Translations under genes and position numbers: made by a program
Source: an uncultured Pseudovibrio sp.
GTDB lineage: Bacteria; Pseudomonadota; Alphaproteobacteria; Rhizobiales; Stappiaceae
Direction of reading: 5' to 3'
Assembly (NCBI GenBank): GCA_947496145.1
Contig: CANMBS010000017.1
Span: forward strand, 1-64,000
Length of the DNA stretch: 64,000 bases
The notes under the pieces: generated by a model
The model's database searches: none
What the model was told of the DNA's origin: nothing
The model's input: only the letters and a program-made list of their open reading frames with translations
Part shown: positions 19,543-29,100 of the stretch, in pieces
Position numbering within the stretch: the stretch's first letter is position 1
Layout of the letters: every line of letters begins with the position of its first letter

Positions 19543-20313
19543 ATGTTACAAAATACGTCCTCTCTATGGTTTTCTGCGGTGCCAGAAAAAGACAAGCTCA
19601 ATCTCATATGCTTGCCGCAGGCAGGCGGGGATACAAGTCTTTATTATCGGTGGGCTGATCAGCTGGGCCCACAGGTTCACGTTATGCCAGCACGCTTGCC
19701 GGGCCGGGGGATGCGCAAGCACGAACCTGTCATTGAAAGGATGGAAGAGCTGGTTGCTCAACTTGCAAAAGTCCTGTCAGAGTTTCAGGATGCGCCCTTT
19801 GCATTGCTTGGTTCGAGCATGGGCGGATGGATTGCCTACGAGCTGGCGTTGCAACTGGACCGGATAAAGGCTCCTGAACCAACCGCACTGTTTATCCTTG
19901 CAGCCGCGTCTCCATTTGCGCCGCGCAAGCTTCCCGTGTTGGAGGATTGCTCCGAATCTGAGCTTATTGAGGAGCTGACTGTCTTCAATCCCGCTTTTGC
20001 AGAAATTGCAGAACATGATGAACTGGTAAAGCTGCTGATCCCGGCAATTCTGGGTGATTTCAAGCTCTGTGAAAACTATAGCCCGCGTGTGCAGTGGCAA
20101 GTGCCCATGCCCATATTTGCCGTTGCTGGTTTGCAAGACGAGCTTATCGCCCGCTACAAGGTGGAAGGCTGGCGCAAACTCAGCTCTCACTCCGTATCAA
20201 TTTCTGAAGTTGAAGGAGGCCACCATTTTATTGAGAGCAGACCTGAAAGCGTTATCAAACTCATTCGCACACATGCCGACCTCATCCTGACTGAAGACTG
20301 TGAGGATCAATAA
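19543..20313 (+). CDS. Type II thioesterase (GrsT/RifR family)
   Basis: A 256-residue alpha/beta hydrolase of the external editing thioesterase family, which removes wrong acyl or aminoacyl groups from carrier proteins of NRPS/PKS lines. It has the LICLPQAGGDTSLYYRW start (usual LFCFPYAGGSAxxFRxW), a VMPARLPGRGMR segment, nucleophile S92 in GSSMGG (GHSMG is usual), D198 in GLQDEL and H226/H227 in EGGHHFI. The substrate lid is present between about 130 and 185. It lies 156 bp downstream of the 3955-aa gene and 3 bp before a phosphopantetheinyl transferase gene. The pair is normally found in non-ribosomal peptide or polyketide clusters, but no megasynthase is in this window. Confidence 0.9.
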   Translation: MLQNTSSLWFSAVPEKDKLNLICLPQAGGDTSLYYRWADQLGPQVHVMPARLPGRGMRKHEPVIERMEELVAQLAKVLSEFQDAPFALLGSSMGGWIAYELALQLDRIKAPEPTALFILAAASPFAPRKLPVLEDCSESELIEELTVFNPAFAEIAEHDELVKLLIPAILGDFKLCENYSPRVQWQVPMPIFAVAGLQDELIARYKVEGWRKLSSHSVSISEVEGGHHFIESRPESVIKLIRTHADLILTEDCEDQ

Positions 20314-20316
20314 TAC

Positions 20317-21111
20317 ATGCCACTTCAGATATCTCTTCACGCCGCAGCAAAATGGTATGAAAATGCCAAAAAACAATGGCAGGAGAGTTGCAGTCTTCAC
20401 CGTGCGATGGTCGTTGTTGCTCCACTGGAGTTTTCGCCGCCGCCTCAAAGCGCTCTTTTGCGGGAGGAAGTGGAAAGGGCAGGGCGCTATCATTTTTTGA
20501 AGGATAAACGCTCCTATGAGCTGGGGCACAAAATAACCCGCTTCCTGCTGGAAGCCGATCAACCGGTACAGAGTTTTCAAACAGAGGACAGAGGAAAGCC
20601 ATATCTGGCAGGGGCTGTACCATTTAACATCACTCATTCAGGTGGTTTGGTTGGAGTGGCTTTGTCTTCTCAGGGCCCCCTCGGCGTAGACATTGAATAT
20701 GCACGCGATAACAGAGATTCCGATGGTCTCATTTCCCATGTCTGTCATGAACATGAGCGCAGATACCTCACATCAAAGCCGGAGGATGAGCGTCAGAAAA
20801 GATTTTATACCTGCTGGACCCGCAAGGAAGCACTCTTAAAAGCCTCCGGCGCAGGCTTAAGCAATGACCTGACTGCAATGAACACCCAGCTTGACGTTGC
20901 GCATCCACGAGTATCAGCAATTGAAGCTGGTACCAGTGAAGACGTGCAGCTGATCGATTTTAACTGCGGCTGGCAAGGCTACAGCGCCAGCATCGCACTG
21001 CCTGTGCACATCCGCGACCTGCTGGTTCTTTCACCGTTCCACTCACAGCGCCTTCACTTGCCGGATCTGACCCGACAAAATCAACCGGAGCCTCGGGCAG
21101 CTTTCGCTTAA
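20317..21111 (+). CDS. 4'-phosphopantetheinyl transferase, Sfp/Gsp type
   Basis: A 264-residue enzyme that transfers phosphopantetheine from CoA to a serine of carrier proteins. Visible motifs are GKPYL, FNITHSGG, the metal-binding LGVDIEYAR (D125, E127) and CWTRKEALLKASG (W167, K170, E171 of the WxxKEA motif). The length and two-half layout fit the pseudodimeric Sfp class rather than AcpS. The ATG lies 3 bp after the thioesterase stop, so the two genes are almost surely one transcript. An internal ATG at codon 31 is possible but would lose N-terminal sequence. Its carrier-protein client is not encoded here; I find no Asp-Ser-Leu motif in the two giant proteins. Confidence 0.92.
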   Translation: MPLQISLHAAAKWYENAKKQWQESCSLHRAMVVVAPLEFSPPPQSALLREEVERAGRYHFLKDKRSYELGHKITRFLLEADQPVQSFQTEDRGKPYLAGAVPFNITHSGGLVGVALSSQGPLGVDIEYARDNRDSDGLISHVCHEHERRYLTSKPEDERQKRFYTCWTRKEALLKASGAGLSNDLTAMNTQLDVAHPRVSAIEAGTSEDVQLIDFNCGWQGYSASIALPVHIRDLLVLSPFHSQRLHLPDLTRQNQPEPRAAFA

Positions 21112-21513
21112 AACGAACAGTGATCCCCCTATAAAAATTCATCGGTCTGGCGTTGAGAAAAACAGTGATCCAGTTCTCCCACGGATTGGACATAGTGCGA
21201 CACCGGGAGTACCGGCAAGGCGAACGCTACTGCGAAAGCCTGCGCACCAAATCAACGAGCAAAAAACGTATACCGCGCAAAAAATACCGATCCGTTCACA
21301 TAGCAACGCAAATGGACGCGCCGGGAGTAAAGCAGGTTGACCTGCCTCGTTCTAAAGGGTATTTCGCATGGGCTTCAGGCGTTTAGTGCAGGGTAGGTGA
21401 CAGCAAGACCTGCACGATTAAAACGTTCTGATCATATTCCAAGTAGGCAGCAGAAAACGGGCGACCACAACCGGTGCGGCGCTAACCTGCTGTTTTGTAA
21501 AGCTGGATATCCT
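21112..21513. other. 400-bp intergenic region before queA
   Basis: There is no convincing gene between the phosphopantetheinyl transferase and queA. An open frame at about 21153-21386 and the in-frame extension of queA from 21397 have no family features. The stretch probably contains the queA promoter. An 11-bp direct repeat occurs at its left end and a GCAGGTTGACCTGC inverted repeat at about 21331-21344. Confidence 0.45.
21116..21171. repeat. 11-bp direct repeat AACAGTGATCC
   Basis: AACAGTGATCC occurs at 21116-21126 and again at 21161-21171, 45 bp apart, just after the phosphopantetheinyl transferase stop. It could be a regulator site pair, a rearrangement scar, or chance. Confidence 0.4.
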
Positions 21514-22599
21514 ATGCTGGTTGATGATTTTGATTTTGAACTGCCACCGGAAAACATCGCACTGCGCCCCGCAGTCCCCCGCGATAGTTCCCGTTTGCTG
21601 GTGGTTCGCCCCGATGGTGAGCAACTGCTCACCGACGATAAAGTACTGTCACTGCCCGATCTTTTGGAACCGGGTGATGCTTTGGTGTTTAACGACACAA
21701 AAGTTATTCCCGCACAACTGCTCGGCTTCAGAACCCGCGATGGCGCAACTGCAAAAGTCGGCGTAACCCTCCACCAGCGGGCAAGCTCCAAGGAATGGCG
21801 CGCCTTCGTTCGCCCCGCCAAAAAACTAAAGGTTGGCGATATCGTCCGCTTTGCTTTTGACGAAGAAGGTATTGATAGTGCAGAGCTTTCTGCTGTTGTG
21901 ATGGAAAAGTCCGAAGCAGGCGATATCCTGTTTGAGTTCGACCGCACTGCTGCAGAACTGGACGCCGCCATCGCCCAAGTCGGCCACATCCCACTGCCGC
22001 CTTACATCGCCGCAAAACGAGCAGAAGACGCACAGGACCGTAAAGATTACCAAACAATCTACGCCAGGCATGAAGGCGCAGTCGCAGCTCCAACAGCTGG
22101 CTTGCACTTCACTGACAGATTGTTTGAAGCCCTTGAAAAACAAGGCGTTGAGAAGTATTTCGTCACGCTGCATGTGGGAGCAGGAACGTTTTTGCCCGTC
22201 AAGGCAGACAAGACTGAAGACCACAAAATGCACTTCGAGTACGGTGAGATCAGCGAAGAAACGGCCAAAGCCCTCAACGCAGTTCGTACACGCGGCAACA
22301 AGATCGTATCAGTTGGAACAACATCCCTGCGCATTCTGGAAAGCGCGGTAAACGAAGACGGAACAATCAATCCAATCTCGCAAAGTACTGATATCTTTAT
22401 CACTCCAGGCTATCAGTTCAAAGCTGTCGACGCGCTGATGACCAATTTCCACCTGCCGCGCTCCACTTTGTTTATGCTGGTAAGTGCCCTGAGTGGCATG
22501 GATGAGATGCGCAGCGCATACGAGCACGCCATTAGCTCTGGCTATCGTTTTTACAGTTATGGAGACAGCTCTCTGCTGTTCAAAAAGGCTTCTAAATGA
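21514..22599 (+). CDS. queA: S-adenosylmethionine:tRNA ribosyltransferase-isomerase
   Basis: A 361-residue enzyme that adds the epoxycyclopentanediol ring, from the ribose of SAM, to preQ1 at tRNA position 34, giving epoxyqueuosine. Family segments are [17 protein letters not shown] at the start, [53 protein letters not shown] and the closing [18 protein letters not shown]. The open frame extends 39 codons upstream, but homologous sequence begins at the ATG at 21514. The stop overlaps the start of tgt (ATGA), so the two queuosine genes are coupled. Confidence 0.97.
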   Translation: MLVDDFDFELPPENIALRPAVPRDSSRLLVVRPDGEQLLTDDKVLSLPDLLEPGDALVFNDTKVIPAQLLGFRTRDGATAKVGVTLHQRASSKEWRAFVRPAKKLKVGDIVRFAFDEEGIDSAELSAVVMEKSEAGDILFEFDRTAAELDAAIAQVGHIPLPPYIAAKRAEDAQDRKDYQTIYARHEGAVAAPTAGLHFTDRLFEALEKQGVEKYFVTLHVGAGTFLPVKADKTEDHKMHFEYGEISEETAKALNAVRTRGNKIVSVGTTSLRILESAVNEDGTINPISQSTDIFITPGYQFKAVDALMTNFHLPRSTLFMLVSALSGMDEMRSAYEHAISSGYRFYSYGDSSLLFKKASK

Positions 22600-23777
22600 C
22601 TGAAACTACTAAAGAAACCCAGCAGGCGACCAAGCCATTTTCTTTCAGACTGTTAAAGACTGATGGCATGGCCCGTCGCGGTGAAATCACAACCCCGCAT
22701 GGGAAAGTACGCACTCCTGCATTCATGCCGGTTGGTACTCAGGCAACCGTAAAAGCCATGTATCCCCAACAGGTTAGAGATCTCGGTGCGGATGTCGTAC
22801 TAGGCAACACCTACCACCTGATGCTGCGCCCAACAGCAGAGCGTATCGCCAAACTCGGCGGCCTGCACAAGTTCATGGGCTGGGACCACACGATCCTCAC
22901 CGACTCCGGCGGATTTCAGGTTATGTCCTTGTCCGGCCTGAGAAAAATGACTGAGGAAGGTGTCACCTTCTCTTCCCATCATGACGGCTCCAAGCACTTC
23001 ATGAGCCCAGAGCGCTCCGTTGAAATTCAAGGACTTCTCGGCTCTGATATCCAGATGCAGCTTGACGAATGTATCGGACTTCCAGCAGAGCGCAGCGAAG
23101 TTGAACGCGCCATGCAGCTCTCGCTGCGTTGGGCAGAGCGCTCTCGCGCACAGTTCGAAAAGATGGGCGGACCGGAAAAAGGTCAAGGACTCTATGGCAT
23201 TGTACAGGGTGGCGACGTCCCGGAGCTGCGCATTGAATCCGCTCAGCGTCTCGGTGAACTGCCTATGGAAGGTTACTCCGTCGGAGGTCTTGCAGTAGGT
23301 GAACCTCAGGCGGTCATGCTGAAGATGCTGGAAATCACCACACCGGCGATGCCGAAGGACAAGCCACGCTACCTCATGGGCGTCGGCACCCCGGAAGACA
23401 TTCTGGAAAGCGTCGCACGCGGCATCGACCAGTTCGATTGTGTCATGCCAACCCGCGCAGGCCGCCATGGTCTGGCTTACACCCGTTTCGGCAAGGTGAA
23501 CTTAAAGAACGCCCGCCATGCAGAAGACCCGCGTCCTTTGGATGAACTGTCGGACTGCGAAGCAACCTCCAAATACTCCCGCGCTTACTTGCACCACCTG
23601 GTGCGCGTAAACGAAGGACTGGCGGCTATGTTGCTTACATGGAATAACCTTGCTTATTATCAATATCTTATGCAGGGTATCCGTGACGCCATCGATGAAG
23701 GTCGGTTTGAAGAGTTCCGCCAAAAAACCAAGGAAGACTGGGCGAGGGGTGATATTGAACCTTACGTATGGGCCTAG
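22596..23777 (+). CDS. tgt: tRNA-guanine transglycosylase, with degenerate zinc site
   Basis: A 393-residue enzyme exchanging G34 for preQ1 in tRNAs with GUN anticodons. The core is intact: [24 protein letters not shown], the active-site [39 protein letters not shown] and the nucleophile region [12 protein letters not shown]. The C-terminal zinc motif, normally C-x-C-x2-C plus a distant His, reads S319-x-C321-x2-T324 with Asn350 in place of His, so only one of four ligands remains. The surrounding fold sequence ([11 protein letters not shown]) is conserved, so this is not a sequencing break. It is translationally coupled to queA by ATGA. It converges with a sugar dehydrogenase gene over a 54-bp gap. 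Confidence 0.96.
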   Translation: MTETTKETQQATKPFSFRLLKTDGMARRGEITTPHGKVRTPAFMPVGTQATVKAMYPQQVRDLGADVVLGNTYHLMLRPTAERIAKLGGLHKFMGWDHTILTDSGGFQVMSLSGLRKMTEEGVTFSSHHDGSKHFMSPERSVEIQGLLGSDIQMQLDECIGLPAERSEVERAMQLSLRWAERSRAQFEKMGGPEKGQGLYGIVQGGDVPELRIESAQRLGELPMEGYSVGGLAVGEPQAVMLKMLEITTPAMPKDKPRYLMGVGTPEDILESVARGIDQFDCVMPTRAGRHGLAYTRFGKVNLKNARHAEDPRPLDELSDCEATSKYSRAYLHHLVRVNEGLAAMLLTWNNLAYYQYLMQGIRDAIDEGRFEEFRQKTKEDWARGDIEPYVWA

Positions 23778-23831
23778 GTTTTTAAAATATGAACGAGACA
23801 AGGCTTGGCTGCGAGATCATCCAGGCCTTTC

Positions 23832-25118
23832 TCATAGGCGCCATAGCAGCACGTGCGCAGGCGTCTTCTCCCGCAGTAAAAGGCCGTGAAGGTCCGCAAC
23901 AAACACCTTGTCTGTACTCAAATAGCGCTCAACCATATCCCAGCGATCCTCCTTCTCAAAAAAAACAGAATGTGGAACAGCAAGGATCACCGCGTCGCAA
24001 TCTCCTGTAGGCAAATCCTCATAAAGTTCAACACCATAGTGTTCCATTGTGTGTTCAGCACTCGCCAATGGGTCGATCGCCAGAACATCCGCACCAAAGC
24101 GCTCTAACTCTCTGATAAGGTCAATAACCTTGGAATTACGTGTGTCAGGAACATCTGCCTTGTAAGTAATGCCCAAAACGGCAATACGAGGTGGCATAGG
24201 CCGTGCAAGCTTGACGCATCCCTGTATGACTTCAGTGGCAATAAATCGGCTCATACTCTCATTCGTCCCGCGTCCAGCAAGGATTACTTGCGGAGAAAAG
24301 CCAAGCTGATGTGCTTTATCAGTCAGGTAGTAAGGATCCACGCCGATACAGTGCCCTCCAACCAAACCCGGGTGAAAAGGCAGGAAATTCCATTTGGTTG
24401 AGGCTCCTTCGAGAACATCGCGGGTGTCGATATCCATGGCGTGGAATAGCATGCTCAGTTCATTCATCAGGGCAATGTTCAAATCCCGTTGGGTATTCTC
24501 AATCACCTTTGCAGCCTCAGCCACTCGAATGGAAGGAGCTTGATAAATCCCAGCTTTGATGATCCTGCCATAAAGTACTGCAAGTGTTTCCAGTGCATCA
24601 TTGGAACTGGCGGATACAATCTTTAAAAGATTAGCAAGGCTGTGTTTCTTGTCACCCGGATTGATGCGTTCAGGTGAATAACCAATCTGAAAGTCCTGCT
24701 GGTAACGCAGCCCAGATTCCCGCTCTAGCAACGGAACGGCAATCTCTTCCGTTGCTCCGGGATAAACCGTTGACTCATAAACCACTATATCACCGGGTTT
24801 CATGAAAGCCCCAACAGTTCTGGAGGCTTTTTTTATCGGTCCAAGGTCTGGCCGCTTTGATTGATTGATCGGAGTGGGTACCGCAACAATATGAATGCGG
24901 GCTTGTCGGATATCAGGCGCAGAATAGGTGAGGCGTAACTTGGAGGAGGATAGTTCGGACGTGTTGACTGAGGACGTACGATCATACCCGTTATTCAGCT
25001 CTTGAACACGATTACGATCAACATCGTAACCAATGGCAGTGATGCCCGCCTGTGCAAGTGCACAAGCAACTGGCAAACCTACATAACCAAGCCCGACAAC
25101 CGAGACAATTTCTTCCAT
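23832..25118 (-). CDS. TviB/WbpA-type UDP-N-acetylhexosamine C6 dehydrogenase
   Basis: A 428-residue NAD-dependent UDP-sugar 6-dehydrogenase. It has the N-terminal Rossmann motif VVGLGYVGLPVA, the YESTVYPGATEE segment, SPERINPGDKKH, and the catalytic Cys257 in GGHCIGVDPYYL. That form is characteristic of the UDP-GlcNAc/UDP-ManNAc dehydrogenase branch (TviB, WbpA, WecC) rather than UDP-glucose dehydrogenase, where the motif is GGSCFPKD. A third domain begins near 310 (IAVLGITYKADVPDTRNSK). The product would be a UDP-N-acetylhexosaminuronic acid for capsule or O-antigen. Downstream of a CapI-type epimerase and GalU on the same strand, forming a sugar-nucleotide group. Confidence 0.9.
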   Translation of the reverse strand: MEEIVSVVGLGYVGLPVACALAQAGITAIGYDVDRNRVQELNNGYDRTSSVNTSELSSSKLRLTYSAPDIRQARIHIVAVPTPINQSKRPDLGPIKKASRTVGAFMKPGDIVVYESTVYPGATEEIAVPLLERESGLRYQQDFQIGYSPERINPGDKKHSLANLLKIVSASSNDALETLAVLYGRIIKAGIYQAPSIRVAEAAKVIENTQRDLNIALMNELSMLFHAMDIDTRDVLEGASTKWNFLPFHPGLVGGHCIGVDPYYLTDKAHQLGFSPQVILAGRGTNESMSRFIATEVIQGCVKLARPMPPRIAVLGITYKADVPDTRNSKVIDLIRELERFGADVLAIDPLASAEHTMEHYGVELYEDLPTGDCDAVILAVPHSVFFEKEDRWDMVERYLSTDKVFVADLHGLLLREKTPAHVLLWRL

Positions 25119-25139
25119 AGAGCGGCACCTTGGGATCTC

Positions 25140-26150
25140 CTAGACATTGTAGTAATCCCGATACCATTTGACGAAGTTTGCAACCCCCGTCTTTACAGAG
25201 GTTTGCGGCTTAAAGCCTGTCGCCTCGATTAAATCTGTTACATCTGCAAAGGTCGCGGCAACATCTCCCGGCTGAAACGGCAGGAACTCTTTTTCCGCCT
25301 CCATGCCAAGTGCCTCTTCTATGGCACCAAGATAGTCCATGAGCTGAACCGGATCGCTATTTCCGATGTTAAACACCTGATAGGGAGCACTAGAGTTTGC
25401 CGGGTCTGCGATTTTACCATCCCAGCTGGCATCCCGCTTGGGCGGTAAATTGGCAATGCGAACAATACCTTCAACAATATCATCGATATAAGTGAAGTCG
25501 CGGATCATGTTACCGTTGTTAAACAACGGAACCGGATCACCCTCTAAAATTGCCTTGGTAAACTTAAAGAGGGCCATATCTGGTCGCCCCCAGGGACCAT
25601 AAACGGTAAAGAAACGCAGGCCCGTGCAAGGGATGTCGAACAGATGGGCATAAGAATGCGCCATTGCTTCATTAGCTTTTTTCGTGGCGGCATAAAACGA
25701 AACCGGATGATTACCTCCCCGATGTGTGGACAATGGCATGGTTTCATCCAGTCCATAAACAGAACTGGTGGATGCATAAACAAGGTGCTCAACCGCATGT
25801 GTGCGAGCTCCTTCCAAAATGGAAAGAAAGCCCGTCACATTGGCGTCCACATAACTTTGTGGGCTCTCTAAAGAATAACGCACCCCAGCCTGCGCAGCCA
25901 GATGGATCACGCGGGAAGGGGAGTGTTGCCTGAAGATGCGCATAACAGCCTCTGCATCTTCAAGCCGAACATGTTCCTCGGTAAAATGGTTGGAGGAAGT
26001 CAGGCGTTTCAGCCGTTCTTCTTTTAAAGTCACATCATAGTAATCGGTAACACAATCGAGGCCGATCACATGATATCCGTCTTGCAACAGACGAAGAGCC
26101 ACGGCATTACCAATGAAACCAGCAGTGCCTGTTACAAGAACTCTTTCCAT
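25140..26150 (-). CDS. UDP-hexuronic acid 4-epimerase (CapI/LspL type)
   Basis: A 336-residue short-chain dehydrogenase/reductase of the extended type. It has the NAD-binding GTAGFIG (residues 8-14), a DYYDVTLKEERLKRL stretch typical of the CapI/LspL UDP-glucuronate 4-epimerases, the serine region YASTSSVYG, catalytic Y153 and K157 in SFYAATKK, and RFFTVYGPWGRPDMALFKF. Next to a TviB-type dehydrogenase it may act on UDP-GlcNAcA, as TviC does, instead of UDP-GlcA. The gap to that gene is 21 bp, so they should be co-transcribed. Confidence 0.9.
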   Translation of the reverse strand: MERVLVTGTAGFIGNAVALRLLQDGYHVIGLDCVTDYYDVTLKEERLKRLTSSNHFTEEHVRLEDAEAVMRIFRQHSPSRVIHLAAQAGVRYSLESPQSYVDANVTGFLSILEGARTHAVEHLVYASTSSVYGLDETMPLSTHRGGNHPVSFYAATKKANEAMAHSYAHLFDIPCTGLRFFTVYGPWGRPDMALFKFTKAILEGDPVPLFNNGNMIRDFTYIDDIVEGIVRIANLPPKRDASWDGKIADPANSSAPYQVFNIGNSDPVQLMDYLGAIEEALGMEAEKEFLPFQPGDVAATFADVTDLIEATGFKPQTSVKTGVANFVKWYRDYYNV

Positions 26151-26176
26151 TTCAACCTTCCAAAATCTTCAGCCGG

Positions 26177-27049
26177 TTAGATGAGCTTTTCCAGCATTGG
26201 ACGAAGCTGCACGGCCAGTTCTGCATCGTCTAGTGCATAGGCGATGTTGGCTGAAAGAAAACCAGAGCGAGACCCGCAATCGTAGGTTTTTCCACGAAAT
26301 TCCACACCATGGAAGGCCTGCTTACCCATCAGAGCCAGCATAGCGTCTGTTAGCTGAATTTCCCCGCCAGCACCTTTGTTTTGCTTTGCCAGAAGCTCAA
26401 AGATTTCAGGCTGAAGAATATAACGGCCATTGATGTAAAGATTAGAAGGCGCAGTCCCCGGTGCTGGTTTTTCTATCATTCCCGTAATGGCAAAGGTCTC
26501 GTCCGCACGTGGTGCTCCACGCTCAACGATACCATAATTGTGGGTCTGCTCCCACGGCACTTCTTCAACAGAGATCACGTTGCCACCATGGGCCTCATAA
26601 GCTTCAACCATTTGTGAAAGGCAGCCCTTAGGTGCTTTCATAAGCATGTCCGGTAGCAGGATCGCAAAAGGTTCATTGCCGATAATATCGCGCGCGCACC
26701 AGATCGCATGCCCCAGACCTAATGGTTCTTGCTGACGAGTGAAGCTGGTGGTCCCTGCTGATGGTCGGATTTTCTCCAGCAACTCCAGCGCATTTTCCTT
26801 CTTGCGGAGACGTAGTGTTTCTTCCAGCTCGTAGGCAATATCAAAGTGATCTTCGATCACCTGTTTATTCCGCCCGGTTACAAATACAATATGTTCAATT
26901 CCTGCCGCACGTGCCTCATCAACTACGTATTGAATGATCGGGCGATCCAAAATGGTAAGCATCTCTTTTGGTACCGCCTTTGTTGCAGGCAAAAATCGGG
27001 TGCCCAGACCTGCCACCGGGAGAACTGCTTTTCGTATTGCACGTGTCAT
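26177..27049 (-). CDS. galU: UTP--glucose-1-phosphate uridylyltransferase
   Basis: A 290-residue nucleotidyltransferase making UDP-glucose. It shows [21 protein letters not shown] (the GxGxRFxPxTK signature), [10 protein letters not shown], the [14 protein letters not shown] motif, and ILLPDMLM for metal binding, with [16 protein letters not shown] near the end. It heads a leftward group with the epimerase and dehydrogenase genes, 26 bp from the epimerase. UDP-glucose feeds general envelope polysaccharides as well as these neighbours. Confidence 0.95.
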   Translation of the reverse strand: MTRAIRKAVLPVAGLGTRFLPATKAVPKEMLTILDRPIIQYVVDEARAAGIEHIVFVTGRNKQVIEDHFDIAYELEETLRLRKKENALELLEKIRPSAGTTSFTRQQEPLGLGHAIWCARDIIGNEPFAILLPDMLMKAPKGCLSQMVEAYEAHGGNVISVEEVPWEQTHNYGIVERGAPRADETFAITGMIEKPAPGTAPSNLYINGRYILQPEIFELLAKQNKGAGGEIQLTDAMLALMGKQAFHGVEFRGKTYDCGSRSGFLSANIAYALDDAELAVQLRPMLEKLI

Positions 27050-27290
27050 ATATTTGAATTCCTTAGGTCAAGGGAGATCGCAAGCACTGTTTCTGATATT
27101 TATGGACAGCCATCAGACATCGTCAATGGCTCGCAATAAAATGTCGTAGGAAACTATGCTTAGATCACCCGAAATCTGAATTTTCTTTCTCTTATTAGCT
27201 TCATTCGCAGTCAATTATCGCGAAATTGTGAAGCACTCTTGTTTCTATCCAAGATGCTGCTTTAAAACCCACAGTTAGAAGAGCAAAACT
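27050..27290. other. Divergent promoter region between galU and cysQ
   Basis: A 241-bp AT-rich gap separates leftward galU from rightward cysQ and must carry promoters for both groups. The right half around 27170-27230 is the most AT-rich. I cannot assign individual promoter boxes. No gene or RNA is seen. Confidence 0.45.
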
Positions 27291-28118
27291 GTGATTAAAG
27301 GTACAACTGTGATCGAAGGCTTTAAACTTGCAGCACTGGAAGCTGGTCAGCGCATTTTGGAAATTTATGAAAACGAATTTCAATCTGATACAAAAGCAGA
27401 TGGTACCCCCGTCACGATTGCCGACCAGCAAGCCGAAGATATAATTTTGAAACACCTGGCAACTTTCTGCTCTGATATACCGGTCATAGCGGAAGAAGCC
27501 ATGGCTGCGGGTGAAATGCCGGAGATTGGCGCACGCTTCATTCTCGTTGACCCTCTCGATGGCACGCGTGAATTCATCAGCAGAAATGGTGAGTTCACAG
27601 TTAACATTGCGCTGATAGAAAATGGTGTGCCAACGCAAGGCGTTATATATGCGCCTGTGACGCACGAATTGTTCTGGGGCGAGACAGGCAAAGGCGCTTT
27701 TCGTGCAGACATCAACGGACTGGACATTACTGATGAAAGGGAAATGCACTGTGTGACATTCTCCGATGAGTTGCGCGTCTTAGCCAGTCGTTCACACAGA
27801 AGCGAGCGTACCAACTCATTGCTCGCTAAGCTCGAAAATTCATCTATTGTCTCTGCCGGATCTTCCTTAAAGTTTTGCCGCCTTGCAGAAGGTAAAGCTG
27901 ATTTTTATCCGCGTATGGAACCTACTATGGAATGGGATACAGCGGCCGGACAGGCTATCTTGTGTGCTGCTGGGGGCAAAGTGATTGTGGAGGGAGGCGC
28001 TCCGCTTGAATATGGCAAGCTCAAAACCCCACAAGACAAGGCCTTCGCAAATCCGTGCTTTCTAGCGGTTGCTGACGAAAAAATTATTTCTCATTATGGC
28101 TTAAGGTCGGGTTGGTAG
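27291..28118 (+). CDS. cysQ: 3'(2'),5'-bisphosphate nucleotidase
   Basis: A 275-residue member of the inositol monophosphatase superfamily. It hydrolyses PAP (3'-phosphoadenosine 5'-phosphate), the by-product of PAPS use, to AMP. Metal and substrate motifs are GTPVTIADQQAE, VIAEEAMA, FILVDPLDGTREF and the C-terminal MEWDTAAGQAIL. The start is GTG at 27291, seven bases after AGAAGAG. It precedes cysD by 72 bp and cysNC beyond, which forms a PAPS synthesis and recycling unit. The neighbouring sugar-nucleotide genes suggest the sulfate ends up on a polysaccharide. Confidence 0.93.
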   Translation: MIKGTTVIEGFKLAALEAGQRILEIYENEFQSDTKADGTPVTIADQQAEDIILKHLATFCSDIPVIAEEAMAAGEMPEIGARFILVDPLDGTREFISRNGEFTVNIALIENGVPTQGVIYAPVTHELFWGETGKGAFRADINGLDITDEREMHCVTFSDELRVLASRSHRSERTNSLLAKLENSSIVSAGSSLKFCRLAEGKADFYPRMEPTMEWDTAAGQAILCAAGGKVIVEGGAPLEYGKLKTPQDKAFANPCFLAVADEKIISHYGLRSGW

Positions 28119-28190
28119 ACTTCGGCAAGCAGAGTTTCCATCTCTAAAATTTACCCCAATTGATCAAACAAGTTTCTTTGGGGACACCAG

Positions 28191-29099
28191 ATGGGCAGTT
28201 GCCGGCAGTCGCACTTGCGGCGTTTAGAAAATGAAAGCATTCATATAATTCGCGAAGTTGCTGCGGAGTTTGACAAGCCTGTCATGCTATACTCCATCGG
28301 CAAAGACAGCGCTGTCATGTTGCACCTTGCGCTAAAGGCCTTTTATCCGTCCAAACTCCCGTTTCCGCTTTTGCACGTGGATACGACTTGGAAGTTTAAG
28401 GACATGATCTCCTTTCGCGATCATACGGTTCAACAATATGGATTGGACCTGCTGGTGCACACAAATGCAGAAGGGGTGAAAAACAACATCAACCCCTTCG
28501 ATCATGGCAGCGCCAACTACACTCACATCATGAAAACCGAAGCGCTTAAAGAAGCGCTGACCAAGTACGGATTTGATGCTGCCTTTGGTGGTGCGCGTCG
28601 GGATGAGGAAAAATCTCGGGCAAAAGAACGGGTGTTTTCGTTCCGCTCTGCCAATCATGGCTGGGATCCAAAGAACCAGAGGCCGGAACTGTGGTCACTT
28701 TATAATGCTCGCGTTGCTAAGGGGGAAACCATCCGCGCATTCCCGCTCTCCAACTGGACCGAACTGGATATCTGGCAATACATTCTGGCAGAAGGTATTG
28801 ATATCGTACCGCTTTATTTCTCAGCAAAGCGTCCGGTGGTAGAACGCGATGGCACACTCCTGATGCTTGATGATGATCGTTTCAAACTACAACCTGACGA
28901 AAAAGTTGAACATCGCAACGTGCGTTTCAGAACTCTTGGTTGTTACCCGCTGACTGGCGCGGTGGAATCTGAAGCCGATACTCTGGAAGACATCGTTAGC
29001 GAAATGCTCATTGCCCGTACGTCTGAGCGCAGTGGTCGACTGATAGACCACGACAGCTCTGGCTCCATGGAAAAGAAAAAGCGGGAAGGGTATTTCTAG
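28191..29099 (+). CDS. cysD: Sulfate adenylyltransferase subunit 2
   Basis: A 302-residue ATP sulfurylase small subunit (NodP/CysD) that makes adenosine phosphosulfate from ATP and sulfate, driven by GTP hydrolysis on its partner. It shows the N-type ATP pyrophosphatase PP-loop ([20 protein letters not shown]), [42 protein letters not shown] and the C-terminal [14 protein letters not shown]. The stop is one base before the cysNC start codon, so the subunits are coupled. Confidence 0.97.
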   Translation: MGSCRQSHLRRLENESIHIIREVAAEFDKPVMLYSIGKDSAVMLHLALKAFYPSKLPFPLLHVDTTWKFKDMISFRDHTVQQYGLDLLVHTNAEGVKNNINPFDHGSANYTHIMKTEALKEALTKYGFDAAFGGARRDEEKSRAKERVFSFRSANHGWDPKNQRPELWSLYNARVAKGETIRAFPLSNWTELDIWQYILAEGIDIVPLYFSAKRPVVERDGTLLMLDDDRFKLQPDEKVEHRNVRFRTLGCYPLTGAVESEADTLEDIVSEMLIARTSERSGRLIDHDSSGSMEKKKREGYF

Positions 29100-29100
29100 G

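Noticed and set aside
21153-21386. 77-codon open frame upstream of queA
   Set aside because: No family features, no ribosome site, and an odd basic composition; it looks like chance in a 400-bp intergenic stretch.
21112-21513. Possible preQ1 riboswitch before queA
   Set aside because: I could not see the preQ1 pseudoknot pattern or an expression platform; the short palindrome alone is not enough.
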